From Neisseriaceae bacterium ESL0693 (GTDB taxonomy: Bacteria; Pseudomonadota; Gammaproteobacteria; Burkholderiales; Neisseriaceae), in assembly GCA_029433475.1 (NCBI GenBank), contig JAQTIE010000001.1:1-64000 (forward strand): DNA of 64,000 nucleotides, read 5' to 3'. The position numbers and the translations under genes are program-made. This document shows, piece after piece, positions 38,633 to 48,890 of this stretch. How positions within the stretch are numbered: position 1 is the stretch's first letter; every line of letters begins with the position of its first letter. Under the pieces are notes generated by a model. The model saw only the letters and a list, made by a program, of their open reading frames with translations, did not search any database and had not been told where the DNA came from.

Positions 38633-39061
38633 GTGGCGAAACCTAAACTGAAAGACCGAAAAACCACCTCCAGCAACAATGTTGGTAGCCGCAAAACCGA
38701 TATTGGCTCTACGCAGGGTCTAAAACTTGTTTTTTCATTTGAGTATATGCGCTCAGATCATCACTGTATTAAATGCTGCCATAACTCTGATGCTGACAAC
38801 TCTTTTCATCTACTTAACAAAATTAGAAAATTAAGCGAATTAACTTGGGCACAGATAAATACTACACACAGACATGGTCTGGGTGCGGAAAAAATTCCTT
38901 ATCATCAGATTAAAGAATCCATACCGTACGGACTGACCGAAGACACAACCTTTCTCGCCTTTCGATGCATTGGTAAAGCACCAATGATCGGCTTTAGAGA
39001 CGGGCAAATATTTCATATTATATGGATAGATTATGATTATGAGATTTACGATCATGCATAA
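38633..39061 (+). CDS. putative toxin partner of the Panacea antitoxin
   Basis: 142 residues starting at a GTG, eight bases after the antitoxin gene. A basic, low-complexity N-terminus (KPKLKDRKTTSSNN) precedes a folded part with SFEYMRSDHHCIKCC, THRHGLGAEKIP, TFLAFRCIGKAPMIGFRDG and FHIIWIDYDYEIYDH. The last block resembles the beta-sheet of small RNase-like or mRNA-interferase folds seen in other toxins, but I cannot name a family. Conserved His, Arg and Asp residues could form an active site. Toxicity is inferred from its partner. Confidence 0.65.
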   Translation: MAKPKLKDRKTTSSNNVGSRKTDIGSTQGLKLVFSFEYMRSDHHCIKCCHNSDADNSFHLLNKIRKLSELTWAQINTTHRHGLGAEKIPYHQIKESIPYGLTEDTTFLAFRCIGKAPMIGFRDGQIFHIIWIDYDYEIYDHA

Positions 39062-39100
39062 TAATACCAAATAGTAATAATCAACTTTTAAAATTAAAGT

Positions 39101-39556
39101 CTACAACGGCAAAACTCCTACTAGTAGTTCATGCTCACCTTGGGTAGACGTTACCAATAAAACAATATTTTCATCACTGATTTATTTACTCTTGTAATCA
39201 CCCGTGTCTACCAGATCAGTTTGTATACCTACTCTTTCCGGCTTTACCATCAATTGTCCGACCATTTTACGCCCATTGCCTGTTTGAGAGACCGACAATA
39301 CTGTCACCTTGTACACCGATGGCATGGCTACTGCTGCTTCAGTCATTGGCTTTGTATCCAGCGATAACCAAATAGCTGCGCTCATTAGATTAGAGGTTAC
39401 TGTTTCAATGGCTGCCATAATACAGAATAGATAACGCCATATCTCAAATTCGCCTTGTTTATCAGTCATAAAAACAGCAGAAAACAACCCCAAAACCTTG
39501 GCAGCAAGGCTGCCCAGTATTTTAAAGATATCCTCTGCTGTTTCAGACTGCGATAA
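39101..39556 (-). pseudogene. decayed gene with in-frame stop and no start
   Basis: On the minus strand one frame reads from about 39556 (after a TGA) through QSETAEDIFKILGSLAAKVL and GLFSAVFMTDKQGEFEIW. It meets TAA at 39182 and continues in the same frame as ISDENIVLLVTSTQGEHELL to TAG at 39101. The upstream part lacks a good start codon. Amino-acid composition is protein-like on both sides of the stop. I read it as the 3-prime part of a broken gene. I do not recognise the family. A short functional ORF from a TTG at 39493 cannot be excluded. Confidence 0.5.
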
Positions 39557-39700
39557 TCACATCATGTGTTGACAAAACAAGATAAATATATGCCATATAT
39601 ATTTTTATCTACTAAATCAATCCTCAATACCAACCAATAGCCCGTAAGCAACACGAAAATTCAGATTGCTATGCAAGAATAGGTATACATTTCCATATTA

Positions 39701-40678
39701 TCAGCATGATTGACGCAAATGACCGCAGGTCTGATCAAGAATGTCATGCAGTTTTTTGGCTGAAGCAGCCATCAGCGCCTGTTCCTGCGCATTCAACGGA
39801 ATCTCAATCACTTCGCGAATACCATGCCGGTTCAATACCGCCGGCGTACCAATATACACATCACGCACCCCGTACTGGCCTTCTAAGAATACGGAAACCG
39901 GCAAAATAGTGTTTTCATCATCTAAAAGCGCCCGGCAGATACGTGCTAAAGCAGCGCCCACACCATAAAAAGTAGCGCCTTTCAATTCAATGATGTCATA
40001 AGCAGCATTCACCACCCGCTGGGTAATCACCTCCAGATCACTTTGCTGTAATGAAGGTTTCAATTTAAACCATTCATTCATGCTCAAACCGCCTACACTT
40101 AAATGCGACCAGGCTGGAAACTCGGTATCCCCATGTTCTCCCAGCATATAACCATTCACCGTACGCGAATCAACCCCCAACAAATAACCCACATATTTAC
40201 ATAACCGCGCTGAATCCAGCGATGTCCCTGAACCAATCACCCGACTACTGGGAAAACCGGATAATTTCCATGTGGCATAAGTCAGAATATCCACCGGATT
40301 GGACGCCACCAGAAAAATACCATTAAACCCCGAAGCCAGAATACTTTCTACAATCTGCTTCAGAATCAACATATTACGCCCCAGTAAATCCAGCCGCGAT
40401 TCCCCCGGCTTTTGTGCGGCACCTGCCGTAATCACCACCACATCGGCATCGGCGGCATCTGCATAAGTGCCGGCATAAATATTTTTCGGATAGCTGAACA
40501 ACAAAGCATCAGCAATATCCTTAGCATCACCATGGGCTTTATCATGATTCACATCCACAATCACCAGCTCTTGCCCGATACCTTGTAAAGTGGCCGCATA
40601 CGCAAAAGTTGAGCCCACAGCGCCGGCACCCACCAGTACAATTTTCTGATGGTTTTTTTCATTGGTTGGAGACAACAT
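39701..40678 (-). CDS. ldh: L-lactate dehydrogenase (NAD)
   Basis: 325 residues, classical LDH/MDH superfamily. The N-terminus has the Rossmann motif VGAGAVGSTFAYA, the substrate loop region GAAQKPGESRLDLL, SNPVDILTYATWK, IGSGTSLDSARL, and the catalytic His in GEHGDTEFPAWSH. GKPGQ-like loop residues and the conserved Arg are present, so it should be active on pyruvate/L-lactate. AAGGAG precedes the ATG. The sequence looks close to Gram-positive fermentative LDHs, so horizontal acquisition is possible. It stands alone. Confidence 0.93.
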   Translation of the reverse strand: MLSPTNEKNHQKIVLVGAGAVGSTFAYAATLQGIGQELVIVDVNHDKAHGDAKDIADALLFSYPKNIYAGTYADAADADVVVITAGAAQKPGESRLDLLGRNMLILKQIVESILASGFNGIFLVASNPVDILTYATWKLSGFPSSRVIGSGTSLDSARLCKYVGYLLGVDSRTVNGYMLGEHGDTEFPAWSHLSVGGLSMNEWFKLKPSLQQSDLEVITQRVVNAAYDIIELKGATFYGVGAALARICRALLDDENTILPVSVFLEGQYGVRDVYIGTPAVLNRHGIREVIEIPLNAQEQALMAASAKKLHDILDQTCGHLRQSC

Positions 40679-40953
40679 GAATTACTCCTTCTTTTTACCC
40701 TATAAAACTATTCTGACCCATCGGCCTGATTCAGGCAGACACCGATCTAAGTATAACGTTTTACCACTAGATAAATCATTAATTTTTCATCTGAATCAGA
40801 TTAAATCGTCCGATTGGCCAGTTTCAGTATCCCGATAAGCCAACAACATGAATGGCCACATGCCTCAAAAGGCGCAGAATAAATACCCCAAAACAATAAA
40901 TTCCTATTGCTGATACGCATACACGACCGCCAGAAAACCACGAAGGAAAATGA

Positions 40954-41121
40954 ATGACAAAAATCAGACGGCTTATTCATTCCAGTCTGGATGATTGCGC
41001 CAAAGAAACACCGATTATGGCCTTTATCCAGCACACCAATCTGGGCAATTTTTCAGAGGATAACCACAGCACCGATGCCTTTATTACTTTTGCCCGGAAA
41101 GTACAAACACATGAAATATAA
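40954..41121 (+). CDS. possible 55-residue small ORF or gene remnant
   Basis: An ATG at 40954 after CGAAGGAAAATG opens 55 codons (IRRLIHSSLDDCAKETPIMA, then IQHTNLGNFSEDNHST). The composition is protein-like and the ribosome site is fair. The following 400 bases contain several short interrupted frames, so it could be the beginning of a decayed gene. No family recognised. Confidence 0.35.
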   Translation: MTKIRRLIHSSLDDCAKETPIMAFIQHTNLGNFSEDNHSTDAFITFARKVQTHEI

Positions 41122-41560
41122 GCTTGATTAAAACTGAAAATCTCAACGAAGCAGCGGCCAAGTGTTATATTGCTGACTCAATAAACCGGGCGCTATGCCA
41201 CAAAAAATGGCATCGAATTAAACACAACGCTCCCCAGAATCAATCGGTTAAAACCAGAATATAAAACCAAAAACAGATCATTTTTCAAAAAATCAGTACA
41301 CTGGTTGATCGATTTAAAGAAGTGGGCAGTGATATCACCTAGATCACAAAGATAGATCAACTCATTGATTCTATTATGACCCAGTCCAACCACACCACGG
41401 GCAATATCAGATCATCGCGTCATGGCGGCCAAATGTAAAATCCCTAGGCAGATATTGACGCAGATGGCATCATGCTATACAGTTATTCATCAAGAATATG
41501 AATTTTTAGCAGATATTCGCAGACAGACATCATTTAATGATCAAAGGGATTTAAACATAC
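41122..41560. other. intergenic stretch with interrupted frames
   Basis: Plus-strand frames with plausible protein content are broken by stops every 30-60 codons (for example around 41190-41350). It may be residual coding DNA. No RNA gene or repeat was identified. Confidence 0.35.
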
Positions 41561-42238
41561 ATGAAACGCAGCTATCTATGCGGGCTATTGATTGCTTTGG
41601 CTGTGTCTCATGTACAGGCGTCGCCTACATTCAGCCAGTTTCTGACTTATACCAAGCCACAGATAACCACAGATCAGATGGTTTGCCCCAAAGCACTGAA
41701 TATTCATCTGACGGATTTACTGGCACGGCTAAATCAGGGATTGCGCACTCTGGATACCAGCCTGAATGCCATCAACTACAGCATACAGCCACACCATTGC
41801 GGCCATCAGGTCACCCTACTCACTACACATGGTACTTTGCTGATCACCACCAATGCGCAAAAAGAAGTTTTATCGCTGGAAGTGATGCATGATTATCTGA
41901 ATACCACTGCCATTCAATGGCTACCTGTTTCATTGCCGCACATGAATAGCGCCCAATATCAGGCCGCCATTGATGATGCGTTTAATGAGGCCAATAAACG
42001 CAATGATCTGATCAGTCTGCAAATCATGCAGGCACTGACTGATTCACATAACACATTGAATCAGTCTTTATTGGGTCATAAGCTACTCAAAGCCGCCAAA
42101 GCCGCCAAAGCGGCTGCAAATCAGACTTTATTTTCAGGAGATACATCGGCTTTTGATGAACAAAACCTGCATTACCAGCTTGAAAACAATGGCCGGTTTT
42201 TCTATGGCAAAGTCAGTCAGATAAACCACCCCGATTAA
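41561..42238 (+). CDS. exported protein of unknown function
   Basis: 225 residues with a clear signal peptide (RSYLCGLLIALAVSHVQA, cleavage near residue 21). The mature part is mostly helical, contains two Cys (CPKAL, HCGHQ) that could form a disulfide, an Ala/Lys-rich helix (AAKAAKAAKAAA-like) near residue 185, and a short C-terminal acidic region. AAAGGG lies about 12 bases before the ATG. A strong terminator follows, so it is monocistronic. I do not recognise the family. Confidence 0.75.
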   Translation: MKRSYLCGLLIALAVSHVQASPTFSQFLTYTKPQITTDQMVCPKALNIHLTDLLARLNQGLRTLDTSLNAINYSIQPHHCGHQVTLLTTHGTLLITTNAQKEVLSLEVMHDYLNTTAIQWLPVSLPHMNSAQYQAAIDDAFNEANKRNDLISLQIMQALTDSHNTLNQSLLGHKLLKAAKAAKAAANQTLFSGDTSAFDEQNLHYQLENNGRFFYGKVSQINHPD

Positions 42239-42268
42239 TCTGTTTTATTTTTGCTCCGTTTTTACAGC

Positions 42269-42321
42269 TTTTTAAATAACGGTTATGATTTTTATAGCCG
42301 TTATTTAAAAGCTCTTTTTTT
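42269..42321 (+). terminator. terminator after the exported protein gene
   Basis: TTTTAAATAACGG pairs with CCGTTATTTAAAA around a loop of about 15 bases, followed by a run of seven T residues at about 42315. Confidence 0.85.
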
Positions 42322-42514
42322 ATCTTTTACCTGCCCATCCATGATCAGCCTGAAACATAAATCTATCCAGGTTTTCTGTATTCATATTCATGCATTCTAC
42401 AATAAATATAACCTGATTGCATAAAAAATTATAGTGTCTGATCAGAAACTTAAACATCATGCATTGATCTCTCCGCCGGCTCTGGCGGCTGCATTCTGGC
42501 CATCAGGTCACTGC

Positions 42515-44884
42515 CTATGGCAATGCATAGGCCACCAATGTATCCCCCATTTTGGTACCAAAGGAAGCATGACCACCCGCCATAATCAACACATATTGCT
42601 TGCCATCAACCGCATAGGTCATCGGCGTGGCCTGTCCGCCGGCCGGCAGGCGAGCCTGCCATAATAGCTGACCGTTAGTGGTACTGTAAGCGCGCAGATA
42701 ATCGTCCTGAGTGGCCGCCACAAACATCAGGTTACCGGCGGTAGACATAGGTCCGCCGAGCCCGGGAATGCCGATTCTGATTGGCGGCAGCTGGAATAAT
42801 TTGGGTAAACTATCTCGAATGGTGCCAATGCGTTTTTTCCAGACCACCTGATGGGTGGTCAGATCAACACCGGTCACAAAACCCCATGATGGCTGTTTAC
42901 ACGGCAGACCCAAAGGCGACAGGAAAGGGCCGATCACCACGCCATAAGGCGTTCCATGCATTGGCTGTATATTTTTCTTATCCACCGGCCCATGTTCACC
43001 GACTTTAATATCACGCGGAATCAGACGCGACACAAACGGTAGACCAATGGGATTCATCAGACCGATCTGCCGGTCTTGATTGACTGACATACCGCCCCAT
43101 TCAAACACCCCCAAATCCCCCGGGTATACCAGCGTGCCATTCACCGAAGGCGGCGTATAAATGCCCTCGTAATTCAGCCGTTTAAACATAATCCGGCACA
43201 CCAGCTGATCCAGCATGGTGCCGCCCCACATGTCTTTATCACTGAGTTTTCTTTTTGGTGTCAGTACATTTAAAGCAGAAAACGGTTGCCTAGGCGCATA
43301 GTGTTCACCCTCAGTCTGTGGCCCCCGCTGTACGGTTTGCGGCACCGCCTTGCTGGTCACCGGCACAATCGGCTCGCCGGTTTCGCGGTTCAGTACAAAC
43401 ACATTCCCCGTTTTGGTTAAAACATAAATCGCCGGCACTTTCTGACCCGTCGGCAAAGTCAGATCCATCAGCGAAGGCTGGGACGGCACATCCATATCCC
43501 ATAAGTCATGATGGGTGGTCTGAAAGTGCCAGATCAAATGGCCATTATCCGCATTTAACGCCAGAACCGAATTGGCATAACGTTCTTTTAGTGGCGTCCG
43601 GTCGCCACCCCAGATATCCGGCGTACCCACACCGGTCGGCACATACACAATATTACGCTGCCGGTCATAAGCCAAAGGTGCCCAGGCATTGGGCGAATTA
43701 TGCACAAACGTAGTATTTTCGCCAGGCATGGCATTGGGATTGGCCGCACCCGTATCAAAAATCCATTTCAAAGCCCCGCTTGTGGCATCATAGGCGCGGA
43801 TTACGCCCGATGGCTCTTTGGTTGAATAATTATCAGTGACCGAACCGCCGATAATAATGGCCGTGGGCGTCACTACCGGCGGCGAAGTCGGGTTGTAGCC
43901 GCCGGCATAGGCATTGGGCATTTTGTATTGTAAATTGATTTCACCCTGCTGACCAAAATCCTGACACGGCTGGCCATTATCCGCATTAATAGCGATCAGG
44001 CGCCCGTCATCAACCGGTAAAATCACCTTACGCGGGCATAAGCTGGCTTTCTGCGGCGCTACCTCTGCCGCCCAGGCCGCATCGTGATAGCTGACTCCCC
44101 GACAAGTCAGATGCTGGAAGGTACGATTACTTTTAATTTTCGGATCATACCGCCACAACCGTTTACCCGTAGCGGCATCCAGTGCATCCAAATATTGATG
44201 CGGAGTGCACAAAAATACCTGTTTACCCACCTTAATCGGCGTTACCTCATTGGTGGTTTCGGCGGAATCATTAGCGGTTTTAAAGTCACCCGTATGGTAC
44301 ACCCACGCCACTTTAAGCTGATGGACGTTACGTTCATTGATCTGCGCCAGCGGTGAATAACGGCTACCGCCCTGAGTGCGGCCATAAGCCGGCCAGTCTT
44401 CCGCCTTAATGCCGTTCGGATCAGGCACGGGGGCAGGTTGTGTGCGGCTGATGGTGCCATTGATTTCCTGCGGATCATGCAGCCAGCTGTATGCCAGCGT
44501 CACCAATATCACCACCAGCATCAAGGCAATGGCTTTTTTTCCTTGTCGCTGCTGTAGCTGACGCGTTCCCCACGGTAATACCAGCCACAAACCCAGCAAA
44601 AACCATATATCCAGTCTGGGCGCCAGTGCCCAGAAATCGGTATTGACCTCCCACAGACTCCAGAGCAGCGACACCAGCAAAATAGCGGCAAACCACCATA
44701 AACTACCGCCACGATTGCGCCGGAACAGGCAGGCAAATACCATCAACGCCAGTGCTGCCAATACATAATAAGGTGAACCGCCCAAGAAAAGCAGATAACC
44801 GCCCCCCAGCAGCAAGAAAACAATAAACAACCATACAACAATCAAAAACAGTAATTTAGGTAAAAAACCTGCCCGCTGATTCAT
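42515..44884 (-). CDS. gcd: membrane-bound PQQ-dependent glucose dehydrogenase
   Basis: 789 residues. Five membrane helices fill residues 1 to about 135, and the rest is a periplasmic eight-bladed PQQ propeller with GIKAEDWPAYGRTQGGSRYS, repeated Trp-docking motifs (TGKRLWRYDP, DNGHLIWHFQ, TNGQLLWQAR) and WDMDVPSQPSL. The enzyme oxidises glucose to gluconolactone in the periplasm and feeds ubiquinone. I chose ATG 44884 (GAGGGC upstream) over a longer frame from 44926. Cofactor biosynthesis genes (pqq) are not in the window; PQQ might come from elsewhere in the genome or from outside. Full length and all blades appear present. Confidence 0.93.
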   Translation of the reverse strand: MNQRAGFLPKLLFLIVVWLFIVFLLLGGGYLLFLGGSPYYVLAALALMVFACLFRRNRGGSLWWFAAILLVSLLWSLWEVNTDFWALAPRLDIWFLLGLWLVLPWGTRQLQQRQGKKAIALMLVVILVTLAYSWLHDPQEINGTISRTQPAPVPDPNGIKAEDWPAYGRTQGGSRYSPLAQINERNVHQLKVAWVYHTGDFKTANDSAETTNEVTPIKVGKQVFLCTPHQYLDALDAATGKRLWRYDPKIKSNRTFQHLTCRGVSYHDAAWAAEVAPQKASLCPRKVILPVDDGRLIAINADNGQPCQDFGQQGEINLQYKMPNAYAGGYNPTSPPVVTPTAIIIGGSVTDNYSTKEPSGVIRAYDATSGALKWIFDTGAANPNAMPGENTTFVHNSPNAWAPLAYDRQRNIVYVPTGVGTPDIWGGDRTPLKERYANSVLALNADNGHLIWHFQTTHHDLWDMDVPSQPSLMDLTLPTGQKVPAIYVLTKTGNVFVLNRETGEPIVPVTSKAVPQTVQRGPQTEGEHYAPRQPFSALNVLTPKRKLSDKDMWGGTMLDQLVCRIMFKRLNYEGIYTPPSVNGTLVYPGDLGVFEWGGMSVNQDRQIGLMNPIGLPFVSRLIPRDIKVGEHGPVDKKNIQPMHGTPYGVVIGPFLSPLGLPCKQPSWGFVTGVDLTTHQVVWKKRIGTIRDSLPKLFQLPPIRIGIPGLGGPMSTAGNLMFVAATQDDYLRAYSTTNGQLLWQARLPAGGQATPMTYAVDGKQYVLIMAGGHASFGTKMGDTLVAYALP

Positions 44885-45185
44885 GTTTATTGCCCTCGCT
44901 GACCAGTCGGCGTAAAGCTGGCACAATTGCCGCTGTCTGACCGTACTGATATCAAAGTCATGGATTATTCAGTTTGAATCAAACCTCACACCGATCCGGC
45001 TTAACCTGAAAATCACCTGAATCTCATGCAATCACAACATAAATTGATGTCTTTACAGGCAGATTCAAACCATGACATATATCAGGTTATTCTATGCCTC
45101 TTATGACGATCTAAAAATAGCCCCAATGTAATTAAAACCGTGTTTGTGTCATTTTAATAAAATTTAAGTAACTGAAACGTATGAT

Positions 45186-46100
45186 TTAAACCAAAGTCAG
45201 CAACAAATCACGAAAGGCATTCGGATCTTTGATGAATGTCATTTCGCCAGCCTGCGGAAAATGATAATCCAGTAAGCGCGACACCCAGAAACGGATACAG
45301 GCCGCCCGTTGCGCCAACGGCAGATAATCTATTTCCGCCTTATCTAATGGCCGCACCTCTTGATAACCTGCAATAAACGCCTCCTGTCTGACCGGATCCA
45401 GCCGGTGATCTGTCGTTTGTGCCCAGTCATTCAGCGCAATGGCCAAATCATAGATAAAATGCCCCTGACAGGCATAATAAAAATCAATAAAACCAGCCAC
45501 CTGATCGCCATCAAGCAACACATTGTCTTTAAATAGATCCGCGTGAATAATCCCAGCCGGTAAATGCTGCTGCTGACGATTGAAAAAATCTATCTCATGC
45601 GACAGCAAACGCCAGTCTTCTGCCGATAAAAAAGGCTGTAACCGCTGGCTGGCTGGCTGCCACCAGTCCACATAACGCGGATTTTCCATCTGCCCCTCAA
45701 AACCGGCACCCGCCAGATGCATGGTAGCCAGCATCGCGCCGGTATTAAAGCACTGCATGGCAGAAGGATGACTGGTATCTTGTCCTTTAAGGCAACTCAC
45801 CACACAAGCAGGCTTACCCGCCAGCACAGCATCAAAACGACCATCACGGCGCGCAACAGGCGCCGGACACGCCACTCCGTTCTGACTTAAATGTTGTTTT
45901 AGCGTCAGAAAAAACGGCAATTGCAGCTGCGTCATGGTTTCAAAAACCGTGAGGACATAGCGGCCGGTTGTGGTGGTCAGAAAATAATTACTGTTGGTGA
46001 TGCCTTGGGCAATCCCTTGCAGACTGATAAAATCACCTAGCATATAATCTTGCAAAAATACACGTATTTCATCATCACGAACACTGGTATACACAGACAT
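45186..46100 (-). CDS. thrB: homoserine kinase type II
   Basis: 304 residues of the aminoglycoside-phosphotransferase/ThrB fold. The N-terminal glycine-loop region [16 protein letters not shown] and the catalytic [13 protein letters not shown] with the later FIDFYYAC are the family landmarks (Asp and Asn of the loop, metal-binding Asp). It phosphorylates homoserine in threonine synthesis. The gene stands alone between gcd and the symporter gene. Confidence 0.92.
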   Translation of the reverse strand: MSVYTSVRDDEIRVFLQDYMLGDFISLQGIAQGITNSNYFLTTTTGRYVLTVFETMTQLQLPFFLTLKQHLSQNGVACPAPVARRDGRFDAVLAGKPACVVSCLKGQDTSHPSAMQCFNTGAMLATMHLAGAGFEGQMENPRYVDWWQPASQRLQPFLSAEDWRLLSHEIDFFNRQQQHLPAGIIHADLFKDNVLLDGDQVAGFIDFYYACQGHFIYDLAIALNDWAQTTDHRLDPVRQEAFIAGYQEVRPLDKAEIDYLPLAQRAACIRFWVSRLLDYHFPQAGEMTFIKDPNAFRDLLLTLV

Positions 46101-46316
46101 GATTCAAACCAATAGACAAAACATACTCATCATAACAAAAAATAAAATAATTCCGGAATAAATATCTTTTATGCCAAATCTATATAACTAAAAGCCATAA
46201 ACGTAAAGATAAAGGCTATTTCACAACCGCCGTAGATATGCGTACCCTGAACCCCTATATGAAAATAATTTAAATATCGTTTAAGATAAAACCGATATTG
46301 TTGTGGGAGTCGTCTA

Positions 46317-47711
46317 ATGAACATTGCTTTAATAGCCAACCTATTGGTATTTATCCTACTACTGGTGATTCTGGCACAAACCCGCCATAAAAAATGGAGT
46401 CTGTCTAAAAAAGTATTACTCGGTATGGTATTGGGTATCGTCTTCGGGCTTGGTTTGCAGGCAATCTACGGCCATACCAGCCCGCTTTTGAAAACCACCA
46501 TATCATGGTTTGATGTGGTCGGTAACGGCTATGTGAAATTACTGCAAATGGTGGTCATGCCTTTAGTGTTTGCCTCCATTCTCAGCGCCGTAGCCAAACT
46601 GCACAATGCCAGCCAGCTCGGTAAAATCAGCGTATTAACCATTGGCACCCTGTTATTTACCGCTGCCATCGCCGCCCTGATCGGCACCTTATTCACCAGC
46701 GCCTTCGGCCTTACCGCCAACGGCTTAATCCAAGGACAGGCCGAAACTGCCCGCTGGCAGGCCATTCAGCAAAATTATGTCGGCAAAGTAGCCGATCTGA
46801 GCATACCGCAGCTCTTATTGTCCTTTATCCCGCAAAACCCCTTTGCCGAACTCACCGGCGCCCATCCCACCGCCATCATCAGCGTCGTGATCTTTGCCAC
46901 TTTACTCGGCACCTCCGCCATTAAACTACTGCAAGACGATCAGGACAAAGGCGAAAAAGTAATTTACGCCATTGATATATTACAAAGCTGGGTCATGAAA
47001 CTGGTGCGGCTGGTGATGCAGATCACCCCTTATGGCGTACTGGCGCTGATGACCAAAGTGGTGGCTGAATCCAACCTACAGGACGTGATCAAACTGGGCA
47101 GTTTTGTCTTGGTTTCCTATCTGGCACTGGCCGCCATGTTTGTAGTACACGCCTTACTCTTACTGCTTAACGGCGTACGACCCTGGCAGTATTTTCATAA
47201 AGTATGGCCAGTATTAACCTTTGCCTTTACCGGACGCTCCAGCGCTGCCACCATTCCCCTCAGCATTTCAGCCCAAACCGAACGCTTAGGCATACCCAAA
47301 TCCATCGCCAGTTTTGCCGCCTCATTCGGCACCACCATCGGCCAGAATGGCTGCGCCGGCCTGTATCCGGCCATGCTCGCCACCATGGTAGCGCCAACCG
47401 TAGGCATTAATCCCCTTGACCCGTGGTGGATTGCCACTTTGGTCGGCATGGTGACCATCAGCTCAGTGGGCGTAGCCGGTGTAGGCGGCGGCGCCACCTT
47501 TGCCGCCCTGATCGTACTACCCGCCATGGGCTTACCCGTTACCCTCGTGGCCTTGCTGATTTCAGTAGAACCATTGATTGACATGGGCAGAACCGCATTA
47601 AACGTCAATGGCGCCATGACCGCCGGTATGCTCACCAGCCAATGGCTGCACCAGACCGATCAGCAGGTATTGCATAAAGAAGGCGAAAACAACCTCTCGC
47701 ATCTATCCTGA
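46317..47711 (+). CDS. tcyP: DAACS-family symporter, TcyP-like L-cystine transporter
   Basis: 464 residues with the glutamate/aspartate-type symporter layout: eight membrane helices plus two re-entrant hairpins. Typical blocks are [29 protein letters not shown] (hairpin 1), [33 protein letters not shown] and [18 protein letters not shown]. The N-terminus ([19 protein letters not shown]) most resembles TcyP/YdjN. It would use an ion gradient to import cystine; a dicarboxylate substrate cannot be excluded. GGGAG precedes the ATG, and a terminator follows. Confidence 0.87.
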   Translation: MNIALIANLLVFILLLVILAQTRHKKWSLSKKVLLGMVLGIVFGLGLQAIYGHTSPLLKTTISWFDVVGNGYVKLLQMVVMPLVFASILSAVAKLHNASQLGKISVLTIGTLLFTAAIAALIGTLFTSAFGLTANGLIQGQAETARWQAIQQNYVGKVADLSIPQLLLSFIPQNPFAELTGAHPTAIISVVIFATLLGTSAIKLLQDDQDKGEKVIYAIDILQSWVMKLVRLVMQITPYGVLALMTKVVAESNLQDVIKLGSFVLVSYLALAAMFVVHALLLLLNGVRPWQYFHKVWPVLTFAFTGRSSAATIPLSISAQTERLGIPKSIASFAASFGTTIGQNGCAGLYPAMLATMVAPTVGINPLDPWWIATLVGMVTISSVGVAGVGGGATFAALIVLPAMGLPVTLVALLISVEPLIDMGRTALNVNGAMTAGMLTSQWLHQTDQQVLHKEGENNLSHLS

Positions 47712-47720
47712 CCACAGAAT

Positions 47721-47752
47721 AATAAAGGCAGATCAAATGATCTGCCTTTATT
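47721..47752. terminator. bidirectional terminator after tcyP
   Basis: A perfect 15-bp stem (AATAAAGGCAGATCA with its complement) and a 2-base minimal loop, with A/T runs at both ends, 10 bases after the tcyP stop. Confidence 0.9.
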
Positions 47753-47835
47753 ATTCACAATCCCGCCTCTGACCAGCCATAACTTACCGGCCAACATCAA
47801 TCACCCACTTTCCCAGCCCACACCCCCGCTCAAAT

Positions 47836-47884
47836 TAAAAAAACCTGCTTCGGCCATCAGACATGCTACTGACCGAAACAGGTA
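47836..47884 (-). terminator. minus-strand terminator-like hairpin 1
   Basis: Read on the minus strand, ACCTGTTTCGGTCA pairs imperfectly with TGGCCGAAGCAGGT and is followed by seven T residues. The nearest upstream minus-strand frame is a 43-codon ORF starting near 47970. Confidence 0.55.
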
Positions 47885-47980
47885 AACCACGAAATGCATT
47901 TAATGCATACATGGCCAGAGGAATAACACTGAAACTGATCAAAATCCACGATACAGCTACAACCATCTACAACATATAAA

Positions 47981-48033
47981 AAAACTGATGCGGCGGTGTA
48001 TTAAGGAGAAAGGAATGAGAAACCGCATCAGGT
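47981..48033 (-). terminator. minus-strand terminator-like hairpin 2
   Basis: On the minus strand CTGATGCGG and CCGCATCAG form a stem that leads into seven T residues. Two such structures only about 100 bases apart suggest a short minus-strand transcript between them or a decayed operon end. Confidence 0.5.
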
Positions 48034-48386
48034 AAAAGGTACAAACAACCAAAAAGTTATCCATCGAACACCACTACATTCTGTGCCCATGTGACCGCAA
48101 ACATCAACTCCATCATCAGAATCACAGACATTCAATACCGGCATAAATCCGCTTATTACCCATATATTGCTGCAAACAACACTACATCACATCATCAACG
48201 CTCTTTTTATCTGTTTATCCCAGAATCATGCTTTAGCGCAAAATTCCACGCCAGTATTTCCTTAATCCATTCCCGAACATTCGAGCAAACAAGCACCTGA
48301 AAACATAATGACCGCAGATTCAGGCTATAAAAACACGGCAATATTTGAAACATAATGCAGAGCCAACAACATAAATATACGATAAT

Positions 48387-48646
48387 CTACCCATAACAAT
48401 GATATCTACACATCAAATCAAAAACGAGCCTGCCTCTCGTGCCACTCATTTCTTCAACTCTTGCCTCAGTCTTAACCCATTGCCACGGCAAGACTAATGA
48501 TTTACCTACCACCAATTTGGCCATACCGCCAGCTAAATGGAAAATACCATTCCAGCCTTACCCTGATCGACAGCAGAGGCAGTCATCACACAGGTACTCA
48601 AAACCACCTGTACTGTTAAAGAAATTAAATGTTTTAACAACACCAT
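48387..48646 (-). pseudogene. frameshifted remnant of an exported protein gene
   Basis: A minus-strand ATG at 48646 opens a signal-peptide-like frame (LISLTVQVVLSTCVMTASA) that meets a stop after VFSI. One frame over, the sequence continues without stop as LAGGMAKLVVGKSLVLPWQW, then VKTEARVEEMSGTRGRLVF, to 48387. A single-base change near the run TTTTCCATTT would join them. I read it as a short broken gene. Family unknown. Confidence 0.45.
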
Positions 48647-48749
48647 TTCTTTACCATAAAGTAAATACAAAATAAGATAATGAATAGTAAAATATTTTTA
48701 TCAATCTAGCAACAGCCAACAATGTAAAGATATCGAGCTATCAATATAC

Positions 48750-48890
48750 TTAGTCCTGAATATCTGTGTCTTTAAACTCTGGCGGGCAAGCGGCAACAAA
48801 CACCAGCGCCGGTTGATTATGATCATCAATACGACAAAATAAATATTGGTACCCTCTGATGACCATTGAGACAGGCACATCACAGGACAT
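48750..48890 (-). pseudogene. short protein-like remnant
   Basis: A 46-codon minus-strand frame (MVIRGYQYLFCRIDDHNQPA, ending PPEFKDTDIQD) has strongly protein-like composition, but no ribosome site and no upstream continuation that I can follow. It is probably the 3-prime end of a lost gene. Confidence 0.35.

Noticed and set aside
47195..47635. 146-codon minus-strand ORF
   Set aside because: Antisense shadow of the tcyP-like symporter gene; composition rich in Thr, Pro and Met, as expected for such a shadow.
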